From an uncultured Bacillota bacterium (GTDB lineage Bacteria > Bacillota > Clostridia > Peptostreptococcales > Anaerovoracaceae): a stretch of 64,000 bases of DNA. Below, one piece after another: positions 18,014 to 27,593 of the stretch (the stretch's first letter is position 1; each line of letters opens with the position of its first letter). The stretch covers positions 1 to 64,000 of the forward strand of contig CASEFA010000002.1 of NCBI GenBank assembly GCA_949287095.1, written 5' to 3'. Under the pieces are notes generated by a model. The model saw nothing but the letters and a program-made list of their open reading frames with translations, did no database searches and was not told where the DNA came from. A program made the translations under genes and the position numbers.

Positions 18014-18050
18014 TGAAAACAGCCCGGGCGATTAACGCTCCGGACTGCTT
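18014..18050 (-). terminator. Terminator of the P-type ATPase gene
   Basis: CAGTCCGG/CCGGGCTG stem (one G-U) with a 12-nt loop, followed on the minus strand by TTTTC, 75 nt past the stop. Confidence 0.7.
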
Positions 18051-18123
18051 TCATGACGGGGAGAGCCGTCAAGGAATATGGAAAATATATGTCAGCTTGC
18101 AATTTGATGTGCGTACACCATGC

Positions 18124-20649
18124 TTAGTATTTTATAATCTTTACTATCTGGATTACGACGGTCGGCGCAAGGGCGAGGGCCAGTATCCAGCCGATCTGGG
18201 AAGCCGTAAGGGCTGCGATTCCGAATGCGCCGGCTGCGAAAGGCACCAGCAGTATGCAGAACAGCAGGATTGCTCCCAGAACAAAAGCTCCGATGGTGTA
18301 CACGTTGGTGAGAAGTCCCAGCTTGAAGATGGACTCCTTGCCTCTGGAGTTGAAACCGTGCCACAGTCTTGCAAGACAGAGTGTCGCGAAGGCCATGGTG
18401 GACGCGGTGGTCGGATCCGATTCTAGACCGATCATAAACGCCGCAATGGTTGCAATTCCTATAACCAGCCCCTGAAGTCCTATCTGAACGAGAGTCGGCC
18501 TTGTGAGAACGGATTCGTTTCTCGGACGAGGCTTTTCGCTGAGAAGGTTAGGGTTGGTAGGCTCCATGCTTATGGCCAGGGCAGGCAGGCTGTCCGTTAT
18601 AAGGTTAATGAACAGAAGCTGCACTGCGGTAAACGGCGTAGGCAGAGCCAGAAGCGATGCGTAGAGAACCGTCAGTATTGCCGCCGAGTTTCCCGAAAGG
18701 AGGAACTTGATAGCGTTCTTTATGTTCTCATATATGTTTCTTCCGTTAAGAACGGATTTAATGATAGTTGCAAAGTTGTCGTCGGTGAGAATCATGGAGG
18801 CTGCATCCTTTGCCACCTCTGTTCCCGTGATTCCCATGGCCACGCCTACGTCGGCGCTCTTAAGAGCCGGCGCGTCGTTTACGCCGTCTCCCGTCATGGC
18901 TACGATGTTGCCCATATCCTGCCATGCCTGAACGATGCGGATTTTGTTGTCCGGGCTTACTCTTGCGTATACGCTTATATGAGGAAGCTTTTCGCGGAGA
19001 GTAGCGTCGTCCATATCGTCAAGCTCCGTTCCGGTTACGGCGATGTCGCCGTCCTGGAGGATTCCGATACGCCTTGCTATGGCGGAAGCCGTAATCTTGT
19101 GGTCGCCGGTTATCATAATAGGCTTGATGCCTGCGGCGATACAGTCTGCAACGGCCTGAGCGGATTCAGGTCTCGGAGGATCCATTTCGGCGATGAGTCC
19201 GAGGAACTGGAAGTCCTTTTCATCGTCAAAGTCGAGGTCTCTCGGCTCGTCGAATATTCTTCTCGCAAAGGCCAGCACTCTCAGTCCCTGGTCGGAAAGG
19301 TCGAAGTTGTACTGCCTTATCTCTTCTTTTCTCTCCTCGCTGAGTCCGGAAACCCTGTCGAGGATTACGTCAAGAGCTCCCTTTGTGTACATGGTAACCG
19401 TTCCGTCGATGTCGTGGAGGGTGCTCATCAGCTTTCTGTCAGAGTCGAAAGGAAGCTCCGAAAGGCGCGGGTACTTTGCCTTGACCTGGTCATAGTCGTC
19501 CTTCTTTGACATATAGTAGTCGACAAAGGCTGTTTCCGTAGGGTCGCCCTTTGTCACCCCGTCTGCGATGACCGTATCGTTACAGAGGATAGAGGCCTGC
19601 AGAAGAGGATCTATGAGATCATCGTCGTAATAGAGCTGCTCCACCGTCATCTTGTTCTGGGTCAGGGTACCGGTCTTATCGGAACAGATAACCGATACGC
19701 AGCCCAGACCTTCAACGGCGTTAAGCTGCTTTATTATGGCGTTCTGGTCTGCCATGCGGGAGGTCCCGATGGCAAGGGAAATTGTTATGATGGAGGATAA
19801 AGCCTCCGGTATGGCTGCAACCGCAAGGGCTACAGCGAATAGAAGTGCATCGGTGATTTCCATGTCTCTGTAGACGGAAAGACCGAACACGCCTATACAG
19901 ATGATTATTATCGCCATTGAGAGTTTTTTGGAGAAGCCGTCCATGGTCACCTGAAGCGGCGTCTTTCTCTCGGCGGTGTTGTTCATAAGGTCGGCGATTT
20001 TTCCAAGCTCCGTGTGAACGCCTACGCCCGTTACTACGGCAAGTCCGCGTCCGTAGGTTACAAGGGACCCGGAGAACACCATGTTCTTCTGATCACCAAG
20101 GGCAACCTTTTCTCCTTCAATAGGGTCGGAAAACTTTTCTACGCCTTCGGACTCTCCGGTAAGGGAGCTTTCGTTCACCTTCAGCGAATAGCTGTCGATG
20201 ACGCGGGCGTCTCCCGGAACGATGTCTCCAGCCTCAAGCCTTATTATGTCTCCTGCGGCAAGGTCTTCCGCCTTTATCTCCATGTGCTCGCCGTTTCTGA
20301 TGACTTTGGCGGTAGGAGATGAGAGGCTCTTCAGGCTGTCCAGGGATTTCTCCGCCTTCAGGTACTGGACGGTTCCCAGTATGGCGTTGAGGATGAGGAC
20401 GGCGAGGATAACCACCGTGCTCTCAACGTTTCCCGTAGCCATGGAAATCATGGCCGCTATTATAAGGATTATTACGAGAAGATCCTTGAACTGGCTTAAG
20501 AAGACGACAAATACGCTTTTCTTCTTCTTCTCGTAGAGCTTGTTAGGGCCGTACTTTTCCAGGTTCTCCGCAACCTGGGCTTCGGTGAGACCGTCAGGTC
20601 CCGTGCCGAATTCGGCCATAACCTCGTCGATTCGTCTGTTAAAATACAT
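18124..20649 (-). CDS. Cation-transporting P-type ATPase (P2 type, Ca2+/Mn2+), probable Mn2+ exporter
   Basis: 841 residues. N-terminal cation ATPase domain, actuator loop SLTGESEGVEK, phosphorylation motif SDKTGTLTQNK, and hinge TGDGVNDAPAL, with helix 6 NLITDSLPALAISME. Helix 4 reads PEALSSIITISL where Ca2+ pumps have PEGLP, and helix 5 has SGNSAAI without the site I glutamate, so a single transport site of the PMR1 kind is likely. The upstream manganese riboswitch argues for Mn2+ export. ATG at 20649 has GGAGGAAG; codons upstream overlap the riboswitch and were excluded. Ion choice is inferred from the leader. Confidence 0.88.
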   Translation of the reverse strand: MYFNRRIDEVMAEFGTGPDGLTEAQVAENLEKYGPNKLYEKKKKSVFVVFLSQFKDLLVIILIIAAMISMATGNVESTVVILAVLILNAILGTVQYLKAEKSLDSLKSLSSPTAKVIRNGEHMEIKAEDLAAGDIIRLEAGDIVPGDARVIDSYSLKVNESSLTGESEGVEKFSDPIEGEKVALGDQKNMVFSGSLVTYGRGLAVVTGVGVHTELGKIADLMNNTAERKTPLQVTMDGFSKKLSMAIIIICIGVFGLSVYRDMEITDALLFAVALAVAAIPEALSSIITISLAIGTSRMADQNAIIKQLNAVEGLGCVSVICSDKTGTLTQNKMTVEQLYYDDDLIDPLLQASILCNDTVIADGVTKGDPTETAFVDYYMSKKDDYDQVKAKYPRLSELPFDSDRKLMSTLHDIDGTVTMYTKGALDVILDRVSGLSEERKEEIRQYNFDLSDQGLRVLAFARRIFDEPRDLDFDDEKDFQFLGLIAEMDPPRPESAQAVADCIAAGIKPIMITGDHKITASAIARRIGILQDGDIAVTGTELDDMDDATLREKLPHISVYARVSPDNKIRIVQAWQDMGNIVAMTGDGVNDAPALKSADVGVAMGITGTEVAKDAASMILTDDNFATIIKSVLNGRNIYENIKNAIKFLLSGNSAAILTVLYASLLALPTPFTAVQLLFINLITDSLPALAISMEPTNPNLLSEKPRPRNESVLTRPTLVQIGLQGLVIGIATIAAFMIGLESDPTTASTMAFATLCLARLWHGFNSRGKESIFKLGLLTNVYTIGAFVLGAILLFCILLVPFAAGAFGIAALTASQIGWILALALAPTVVIQIVKIIKY

Positions 20650-20695
20650 GATGCTTCCTCCTTCGTTGAGCTTAAAAGTTAAACTTCGGGGGAAT

Positions 20696-20742
20696 AGAAA
20701 AAGACTTCCAAAATGCCAAAAGAAATAACATTTTAAAAGTCT
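20696..20742 (-). terminator. Riboswitch expression platform: intrinsic terminator
   Basis: On the minus strand AAGACTT..AAAATG pairs with CATTTT..AAGTCTT (13 bp with a TT/GG internal loop) followed by TTTTTC. The 5' arm overlaps the 3' strand of the riboswitch P1 helix, so the two structures exclude each other; ligand binding should favour read-through. Confidence 0.8.
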
Positions 20743-20852
20743 TGCTGTTTCAAGTAAAAGCGGTCTGCATCTACGCCCCTCTCCGGACGCCACGCAAACG
20801 GGTAATTGACGCAAATTACTGCGATTAGTCGCCAGCTACTCCCTTTTAAAGA
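20731..20852 (-). promoter_or_regulatory. yybP-ykoY manganese riboswitch
   Basis: The minus strand shows the class hallmarks: 5' AAAAGGGAGTAGC (20836-20849) and 3' GCAAGACTTTT (20734-20744), closing a P1 helix TTTAAAAG/CTTTTAAA, with GTCAATT and the TCCGGAG loop between. These match Firmicute yybP-ykoY aptamers that bind Mn2+. It lies 80-200 nt upstream of the P-type ATPase start, a common target of this class. Recognition is by motif and geometry; a covariance-model score was not computed. Confidence 0.88.
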
Positions 20853-20884
20853 AAGTGCTTTTTCTATTCTGTTTTGTCTTGACG

Positions 20885-20930
20885 ATACTATAACACTAAT
20901 AAATTGATTTTGCAAGAGAAATTTTGTATG
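20885..20930 (-). promoter_or_regulatory. Promoter of the riboswitch-ATPase unit
   Basis: Minus-strand TTGCAA (20912-20917) and TATAGT (20889-20894) separated by 17 nt, upstream of the aptamer 5' end. Confidence 0.65.
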
Positions 20931-20960
20931 ATATTTTCAGACGTCGAAAGGAGCGGGCAG

Positions 20961-21716
20961 ATGACAAAAGACGACAGATATCTGGAAGGACTCATAGAGG
21001 ATAAAATCGAGCGGTGCCGCAGCCGGTACTCTCCCGAATACACGACTTTTTTAGACGCTCACCAGCAGTCGGTGGCGAGAAAGCTTGTGAGCCGGACGGC
21101 GGCGGGAGACGTTTCTTTCTGCTTCTACGGCGGTTATGACGATGCGGACAGGGTGATTTTTATGGCTCTTCCCGATTACATAACGGCCGAGGAGGCCGCG
21201 CCCTTTGCGCTGATCAGAGCGACTTGCCGGGAAGGCGGACGGCCTCTCACTCACCGGGACTACCTGGGCTCTCTTACGGGTCTGGGAATAAAGCGTGAGC
21301 TTACGGGGGACATACTGGTCCGCGACGACGGGGCGGACATAATCGTCATGGAGGATATTGCGGAGTTCATAATGACCAACTACGCCAAAGCGGGCAGAAC
21401 GGCTCTTTCGCTCGCCCGGGCGCCTCTTTCGGAGCTGATGATTCCTGAGAAGAAGGTCACCGTCGTAAGGGACACTCTGGCTTCTCTTCGTCTCGATAAC
21501 GTGGTGGCTTCGGCTTTCGGGCTTTCCCGGACAAAGGCTGCAGAGGCCGTAAAGCGGGGAATAGTATTCGTGGACAGCATCGAAGCCGTAAAGCCCGACA
21601 TGCAGGTTGAGGAGGGCAGCAAGGTGGTTCTCCGCGGTTCGGGCAAGGTATATTTAAGGGAAATCGGCGGAAAGTCGAGAAAAGACCGGATATACGTTAC
21701 ATTTGAGAAGTATTAA
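20961..21716 (+). CDS. S4-domain RNA-binding protein, YlmH/RqcP2 family
   Basis: 251 residues: N-terminal YlmH-type domain with LTGLGIKRELTGDI (about 105-118), and a C-terminal S4 RNA-binding domain (about 175-240, LRLDNVVASAFGLSRTKAAEAV then GDxV-like turn replaced by MQVEEGSKVVL). B. subtilis YlmH is a ribosome-associated factor implicated in rescue of stalled 50S-nascent chain complexes; in many Firmicutes the gene sits beside divIVA/sepF, which is not the case here. ATG at 20961 has AAAGGAG upstream. A bidirectional terminator follows directly. Confidence 0.85.
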   Translation: MTKDDRYLEGLIEDKIERCRSRYSPEYTTFLDAHQQSVARKLVSRTAAGDVSFCFYGGYDDADRVIFMALPDYITAEEAAPFALIRATCREGGRPLTHRDYLGSLTGLGIKRELTGDILVRDDGADIIVMEDIAEFIMTNYAKAGRTALSLARAPLSELMIPEKKVTVVRDTLASLRLDNVVASAFGLSRTKAAEAVKRGIVFVDSIEAVKPDMQVEEGSKVVLRGSGKVYLREIGGKSRKDRIYVTFEKY

Positions 21717-21746
21717 AAAAAAGAGGCTCTGAGAGCCTCTTTTTCA
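21715..21746. terminator. Bidirectional intrinsic terminator
   Basis: AAGAGGCTC-TGA-GAGCCTCTT flanked by an A-run on the left and T-run on the right, serving the convergent ylmH-like and acyl-CoA synthetase genes. Confidence 0.92.
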
Positions 21747-21752
21747 GTACAT

Positions 21753-23483
21753 CTATATATTCTTAGCTTCCTCGTGTCTCTTAACCTTGCCGGTGGTGGT
21801 CTTGATCATCGGCTCATCGGTGGTTATGACGCGGAGCATCTGCTTGTAGACAGGAAGCTCTTCATTGATTGCGTCGATGTCCTTTTTTATGTGTTCGTGG
21901 ATTGCCTCGGGATCCGTAAGACCGCAGCCTCTTTCCATGTACTCCCTGTCGTATACGATTTTGGCGCAGATGGCAAGATCCTTGTGGTCGCCGTCCTTGT
22001 GTCTCGGCTGGCCGAATACCATGCACTCGGTCACGTAAGGCAGGTTGGTGAGAAGAACTTCCATCTCCTCAGGGTAAACGTTCTTGCCGTTTTTGAGAAC
22101 GATGACGTTCTTCCTGCGGCCGCGGATAAAGATGTAGCCGTCCTCGTCCAGGGAAACCAGGTCGCCGGTGTGAAGCCAGCCGTCAGCCAGAACTTTGGCC
22201 GTTTCCTCCTCATTTTCGTAGTAGCCTTCCATTACGTTAGGACCTTTTGCCACCAGTTCGCCGATGCCTTCCTCGTTCTCGTCTATGATTCTCAGCTGCA
22301 CTCCCGGCATGGCTCTTCCGATGGAGCCGGTCTTTCTTTCGGTCGGTGTTTCGGCGGCGAGAACAGGCGCGGACTCGGTCATTCCGTAACCCTGAACGGC
22401 CTCGATTCCAAAGGCTCTGAAACCTTCAAGGGCCTCCGGGTCTATGGCGGAGGCGCCGCTTATTACATATCTCAGATTTCCGCCCAGCTGATCAAGGACA
22501 GACTTGAAGATTTTGCGGCGGGCGTCGATGCCAACCTTCATGAGGGCCTTGGAGATTTTCATTCCCCGGGCGAGGGTCTTTTCCTTACCCTGTTTTTTCA
22601 CGGTCTGAATTATCTTCTTGTATATGCTCTCGATGAGAAGAGGCACACAGACGAACATGGATACCTTGTATTCAACGATGTTCTTCTGCAGATATTTCAG
22701 GCCGTCGCAGTAGGTGGTGGTGACTCCGGCCGCAAGCATTACGCACTGGCCGGTGGAGCCGAAGGTGTGGTGGTACGGCAGGAACGCCATGGTGACGTCG
22801 CCGTGTCTTATGTCCTCCACCTGGAGCATGGCGTAGATGTTAGCCGTGATGTTGTACTGGGAAAGAAGAACGGCCTTTGCCATAGAGGTGGTTCCCGACG
22901 TGAAGAGGATTATGGACCACTTCTTTCCGTCAAGCGGGATTTCCATGTAGGAGGTTTCACCCTTTGTCAGAGCCTCCCGGCCTTCCCCCGATATGGTCTC
23001 AAGAGCCGTAAACCCGGGAATTTCGTCCATACAGATAAACTCGGTAAGACTGGTCTGACCGTTTTTCCTTATCTCGTTTATCATATCCGTGTGATCTTTG
23101 TCAAAGACAACGACATCGGCGTAGCTTCGCTCAAGGGACGACTCGGCCTCCTCCATAGGAAGCCCCTTATCAAGAGGAACGCATATTCCGCCTCCGCAGA
23201 GCACTGCAAAATACGCCAGAACCCATTCGTATCTGTTCTTTCCTATTATGGCCACTCTCTTATCCAGAAGTCCCCGCTTCATAAGACCCGTTCCAAGAGC
23301 GTTGACATCATCGAGAAACTCCTCGAACTTTATATGCTTATATGTCACCTCTCCGCCGTTTTTCTTCTTCAGAATAAAGGCGTCGTCGCCTCTGTAGGCG
23401 GTCGCGGCGTAGTTTAACATTTCACGGAAATTCTCGTGAAGCTGTGCTTTATACACAGGCGTAAGACATGGTATTTCTCTCAC
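21753..23483 (-). CDS. Long-chain fatty acid--CoA ligase (AMP-forming synthetase)
   Basis: 576 residues of the ANL superfamily. Motif A3 is ILFTSGTTSMAKAV (about 192-205), A5 is QGYGMTESAPV (about 347-357), A7 GWLHTGDL, A8 RGRRKNVIVLKNGKNVYPEE, and the C-terminal catalytic lysine lies in TTGKVKRHE. It activates fatty acids to acyl-CoA via acyl-AMP in the cytoplasm or at the membrane. The P-loop serine/glycine after TTS is MAK rather than the usual TGNPKG, a mild deviation. Monocistronic, with terminator at 21715-21746. Confidence 0.9.
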   Translation of the reverse strand: MREIPCLTPVYKAQLHENFREMLNYAATAYRGDDAFILKKKNGGEVTYKHIKFEEFLDDVNALGTGLMKRGLLDKRVAIIGKNRYEWVLAYFAVLCGGGICVPLDKGLPMEEAESSLERSYADVVVFDKDHTDMINEIRKNGQTSLTEFICMDEIPGFTALETISGEGREALTKGETSYMEIPLDGKKWSIILFTSGTTSMAKAVLLSQYNITANIYAMLQVEDIRHGDVTMAFLPYHHTFGSTGQCVMLAAGVTTTYCDGLKYLQKNIVEYKVSMFVCVPLLIESIYKKIIQTVKKQGKEKTLARGMKISKALMKVGIDARRKIFKSVLDQLGGNLRYVISGASAIDPEALEGFRAFGIEAVQGYGMTESAPVLAAETPTERKTGSIGRAMPGVQLRIIDENEEGIGELVAKGPNVMEGYYENEEETAKVLADGWLHTGDLVSLDEDGYIFIRGRRKNVIVLKNGKNVYPEEMEVLLTNLPYVTECMVFGQPRHKDGDHKDLAICAKIVYDREYMERGCGLTDPEAIHEHIKKDIDAINEELPVYKQMLRVITTDEPMIKTTTGKVKRHEEAKNI

Positions 23484-23572
23484 TTTGTCCAGTCCTCCTT
23501 AAAACAACTCATACACTGACATTATACTATATTTTAAGGCGGTGGACTAATGGAATTTTTTGTAAAAATTTC

Positions 23573-23601
23573 TTGATTGTGGATTGGTAGTGGGGTACAA
23601 T
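23573..23601 (+). promoter_or_regulatory. Promoter of the first PD-(D/E)XK-like gene
   Basis: TTGATT (23573-23578), 17-nt spacer, TACAAT (23596-23601). About 100 nt of GC-rich leader with a CCCGGGC/GCCCGG inverted repeat (23676-23698) follows. Confidence 0.65.
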
Positions 23602-23709
23602 CTTGGAAAAGAAGCACTACGGCGAGAGAAGTGCCGGGCGGCGAAAACCGTGAAGAGCGTATTTTGACGGAAAAGCCCGGGCGGAGGAGCCCGGAGAAAG
23701 GGGAGAAAC

Positions 23710-24492
23710 TTGGATTTAAGAATTTTTGCGGAGGAAGAGATTATGCGCCTGGAGAAACAGCGCACGAAATATGAGAAAATGCTGGAGGGGCTCCCGAAGG
23801 GAAAGCTTAGTCTTGCTGTTGTCAAGGGCAAGAAGTACTACTATCTTAGAGACAAAGGGGGCAAAAAGTACATAGGAGACGGAAATTCGGAGCTGGTCAG
23901 AAAGTTACAACTGAGGAGGTTTTTAGAGGATTATCTGACAAAGACCGGAGAACATATGAAATTTGTGGAGAATTTCATAGACGGATACAGCGTAGTAACG
24001 CCGGACAGTGTTTTAGCAGAACTTCCTAAGACTTATCGTGGAGAGAAAGTACTTGGTGATGTCGGTATGGTATTTGTCGACGGTGGGGAGTGGGCGGCGG
24101 AGCCGTATGAAAAGAGCACGTTTCGGTCACACGAATTGAACAAAAAGACGCTTAAAGGGGATAATGTGCGATCGATGGCGGAACTTGCCATAGCAAATAT
24201 GCTTTATTCCCTCGGAATTCCGTATCGTTATGAAGAAGTACTGTGGTTCGGTGAAACGAGAGTCATTCCGGATTTCCGCATTTATTCACGGAAAACGGGA
24301 AAAATAGTGATTCTCGAGCATTGCGGCATGATGAATAATCGTGACTATTATCAGGCATTTTTCTGGAAGCTCCGTCAATACGTAGATAATGGATATACGC
24401 CGTGGGAGGATGTATTCTTCACATTCAACTCAAGCGACGGCAACATCAACACCCAATCCATAATGAGAATTATAGAGACGTACTTTACCTGA
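23710..24492 (+). CDS. PD-(D/E)XK-like nuclease family protein, paralog 1
   Basis: 260 residues, not a named family to me. The C-terminal half has a PD-(D/E)XK-like pattern: Glu158 in SMAELAIANML, Asp188 in the PDF motif after a YRYEE strand, then Glu203-His204 in ILEHCGMM, and a conserved Tyr-rich helix. His replaces the usual Lys of E-x-K, as in nuclease domains attached to some UvrD-like helicases (WEH motif). The N-terminal half is charged, helical and contains a KKYYYLRDKGGKKYIG beta hairpin. A paralog at 36356 shares the whole layout. The TTG start is favoured over ATG 23743 because it aligns with that paralog and has GGGGAG upstream. Function unknown; possibly nucleic acid processing. 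Confidence 0.6.
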   Translation: MDLRIFAEEEIMRLEKQRTKYEKMLEGLPKGKLSLAVVKGKKYYYLRDKGGKKYIGDGNSELVRKLQLRRFLEDYLTKTGEHMKFVENFIDGYSVVTPDSVLAELPKTYRGEKVLGDVGMVFVDGGEWAAEPYEKSTFRSHELNKKTLKGDNVRSMAELAIANMLYSLGIPYRYEEVLWFGETRVIPDFRIYSRKTGKIVILEHCGMMNNRDYYQAFFWKLRQYVDNGYTPWEDVFFTFNSSDGNINTQSIMRIIETYFT

Positions 24493-24950
24493 TACATAAA
24501 GTAGAGCCATAAACGCAATGATGTCGCATCTGTTTATTGAAATTATCGGTTATGTAAACTATGGTTATAAGCGGCTCCTAACCTTAACAGAGTTATGGTT
24601 TAAACTGAATTTCGGAGGATTTAACCATAACCAGGAGACAAAATTGGCATTGGAATGTCTGTAAATTGATTTAAAATGGGAAATAAAGGAATGAATATTT
24701 TAAAACTACGCGCTTAATAAGCAAAGTAATCACAGATAAAGTGTCATTTTTCTCCGATGCCGCACTTCGGTTATGGTTTATGGACATAATTGAGGTGGCT
24801 TCCATAATTTTGTTAAGGAAAGCCGTACTAAAAATGGTATGTAAGCATAACAGAGGCCCGTATGGTAGTTACGCCGTAGTATGACAGGTGATTTCACTGT
24901 ACCGCCCGCCCGGCCTTGACAGCCACGCCGGATTTTAGTATGCTCGAGGA
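24493..24950. other. Intergenic region with TTATGGTT/AACCATAA repeats
   Basis: No gene supported. A 11-bp inverted repeat with one bulge, TTATGGTT(T)AAA at 24593-24604 and TTTAACCATAA at 24620-24630, is accompanied by further TATGGTT copies near 24560 and 24770. At the right end TTGACA (24916-24921), 17-nt spacer and TATGCT (24939-24944) form a promoter for the next gene. Confidence 0.5.
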
Positions 24951-25712
24951 ATGGAAAAGGATAAGATTTATATTGCCACGTTTTCCGAGGGAGCAAAGGA
25001 GGCGGCGGAGAGGTACGGCTTCGGCCTGGAGCTTGACCATCTGTGCATTTCCGAAAATCTGAACGAGGAAAACCGGGAAAAGATAACTGAAGAGATGACA
25101 AAGGCTGCCGCCGGGCGCAGGATTATCGTTCACGGTCCGTTTACCGAGTTGATTCCATGCGCCATAGACGAGCGGGCGAGGGAACTTGCCATGAAGCGGC
25201 ATATGGAGAGCGTAGAAATCTGCCGTGAGTTGGGCGTGAGGAAGCTGATTCTGCACAGCGGGTGGATTCCGTCCATGTACTTTCCGTCGTGGCAGGTGGA
25301 AAAATCCGTCGAGTACTGGAAAGAACTGGTGGTCAAAGCCGGCAAAGACTTCACCATCTGTGTGGAAAACGTCTTTGAGCCGGAGCCGGACACTCTGATT
25401 GAAATTATAGACGGAGCAGGCGACCCGAGGCTTAAGATATGCCTTGATGTGGGCCACGCCAATGCCGTAAAGGCGACCGGAACTGTTGAAGAGTGGATAG
25501 AGAAGATGGGCGAACGGATAGGCCATTTCCACCTTCACAACAACGACGGCGGAAGCGACAGCCACGGCGAGCTGACGGACGGCGCGCTGGATATGGAAAA
25601 AATCCTGCGGCTTGCGGAGAAGTGCTGCCCTGATGCGACGTATACCATAGAGAGCAGGACGTGCGAAAAAAGCGCGGCGTGGATGGCTGCCCACGCGAAA
25701 CAGAACATATAA
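24951..25712 (+). CDS. Sugar phosphate isomerase/epimerase family TIM-barrel protein
   Basis: 253 residues of the AP endonuclease 2-like TIM barrel fold. Metal-site pattern: Glu in VENVFEPEP, Asp and His in CLDVGHANA, His in HFHLHNNDG and a late Glu in YTIESR. Family members are Mn/Zn-dependent isomerases, epimerases or endonuclease IV relatives; substrate unknown. The -10 element ends 6 nt before the ATG, so transcription could start at or next to the initiator (leaderless mRNA), although CGAGGA sits between. Followed 12 nt later by the ABC-F gene, likely one operon. Confidence 0.8.
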   Translation: MEKDKIYIATFSEGAKEAAERYGFGLELDHLCISENLNEENREKITEEMTKAAAGRRIIVHGPFTELIPCAIDERARELAMKRHMESVEICRELGVRKLILHSGWIPSMYFPSWQVEKSVEYWKELVVKAGKDFTICVENVFEPEPDTLIEIIDGAGDPRLKICLDVGHANAVKATGTVEEWIEKMGERIGHFHLHNNDGGSDSHGELTDGALDMEKILRLAEKCCPDATYTIESRTCEKSAAWMAAHAKQNI

Positions 25713-25724
25713 AGGAGAGAACTT

Positions 25725-27278
<1,554 letters not shown>

Positions 27279-27314
27279 AGATGTATGCCGATTTGTGTAT
27301 AAGTCATAAAAAAT

Positions 27315-27375
27315 CAAATAATTATTTGTTTAGACGCAATTAATGCTTGATTTTGTAATTCTGCTGTGTTATTGT
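27315..27375 (+). promoter_or_regulatory. Promoter of the aromatic amino acid operon, with upstream palindrome
   Basis: TTGATT (27347-27352), 17-nt spacer, TATTGT (27370-27375). Upstream lies a perfect 14-bp palindrome CAAATAATTATTTG (27315-27328), a candidate operator. Confidence 0.7.
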
Positions 27376-27406
27376 AGTTGTATCATTCGGAAAGGAACAC
27401 ATTTTG

Positions 27407-27487
27407 ATGAAGAATTTATTCTTTGCAGCAGAATATTACTTTTACTACTTTTTCTTTACCAACAGAAAAAGTCTTTTTGCTGCATAG
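27407..27487 (+). CDS. Phe/Tyr-rich leader peptide of the aro operon
   Basis: A 26-codon reading frame with a GGAAAGGA ribosome site. Residues 5-6 are FF and 10-17 are YYFYYFFF, with another F at 24: seven Phe and four Tyr in 26. It lies between the promoter and an intrinsic hairpin upstream of aroF. Composition and position match attenuation leader peptides such as those of pheA or pheST, where ribosome stalling at Phe/Tyr codons prevents termination. Its own sequence holds alternative pairings (ACTTTTTCT 27447-27455 with AGAAAAAGT 27464-27472; TGCAGCA 27424-27430 with TGCTGCA 27478-27484). Confidence 0.85.
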   Translation: MKNLFFAAEYYFYYFFFTNRKSLFAA

Positions 27488-27496
27488 AAAACTTTT

Positions 27497-27535
27497 AGCA
27501 ATTTGTGAATAAACCACCGGAATACTGAAATTGCT
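27497..27535 (+). promoter_or_regulatory. Leader hairpin between leader peptide and attenuator
   Basis: AGCAATTT (27497-27504) pairs perfectly with AAATTGCT (27528-27535). Candidate intermediate (2:3 or anti-antiterminator) structure in the aro leader. Confidence 0.55.
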
Positions 27536-27538
27536 TAG

Positions 27539-27573
27539 AAAGGCTCTGCGGCGAAAAGACGCAGGGCCTTTTA
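27539..27573 (+). terminator. Attenuator hairpin upstream of aroF
   Basis: AAAGGCTCTGCG (27539-27550) pairs with CGCAGGGCCTTT (27560-27571), 12 bp with one G-U, followed by a short TTTT run (27569-27572). Directly precedes the aroF ribosome site. Confidence 0.7.
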
Positions 27574-27593
27574 GATTACTTAGGAGGGAAAAC

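Noticed and set aside
21774-23417. A 547-codon open frame opposite the acyl-CoA synthetase
   Set aside because: The minus-strand gene has all ANL motifs; the plus-strand frame is a low-information shadow.
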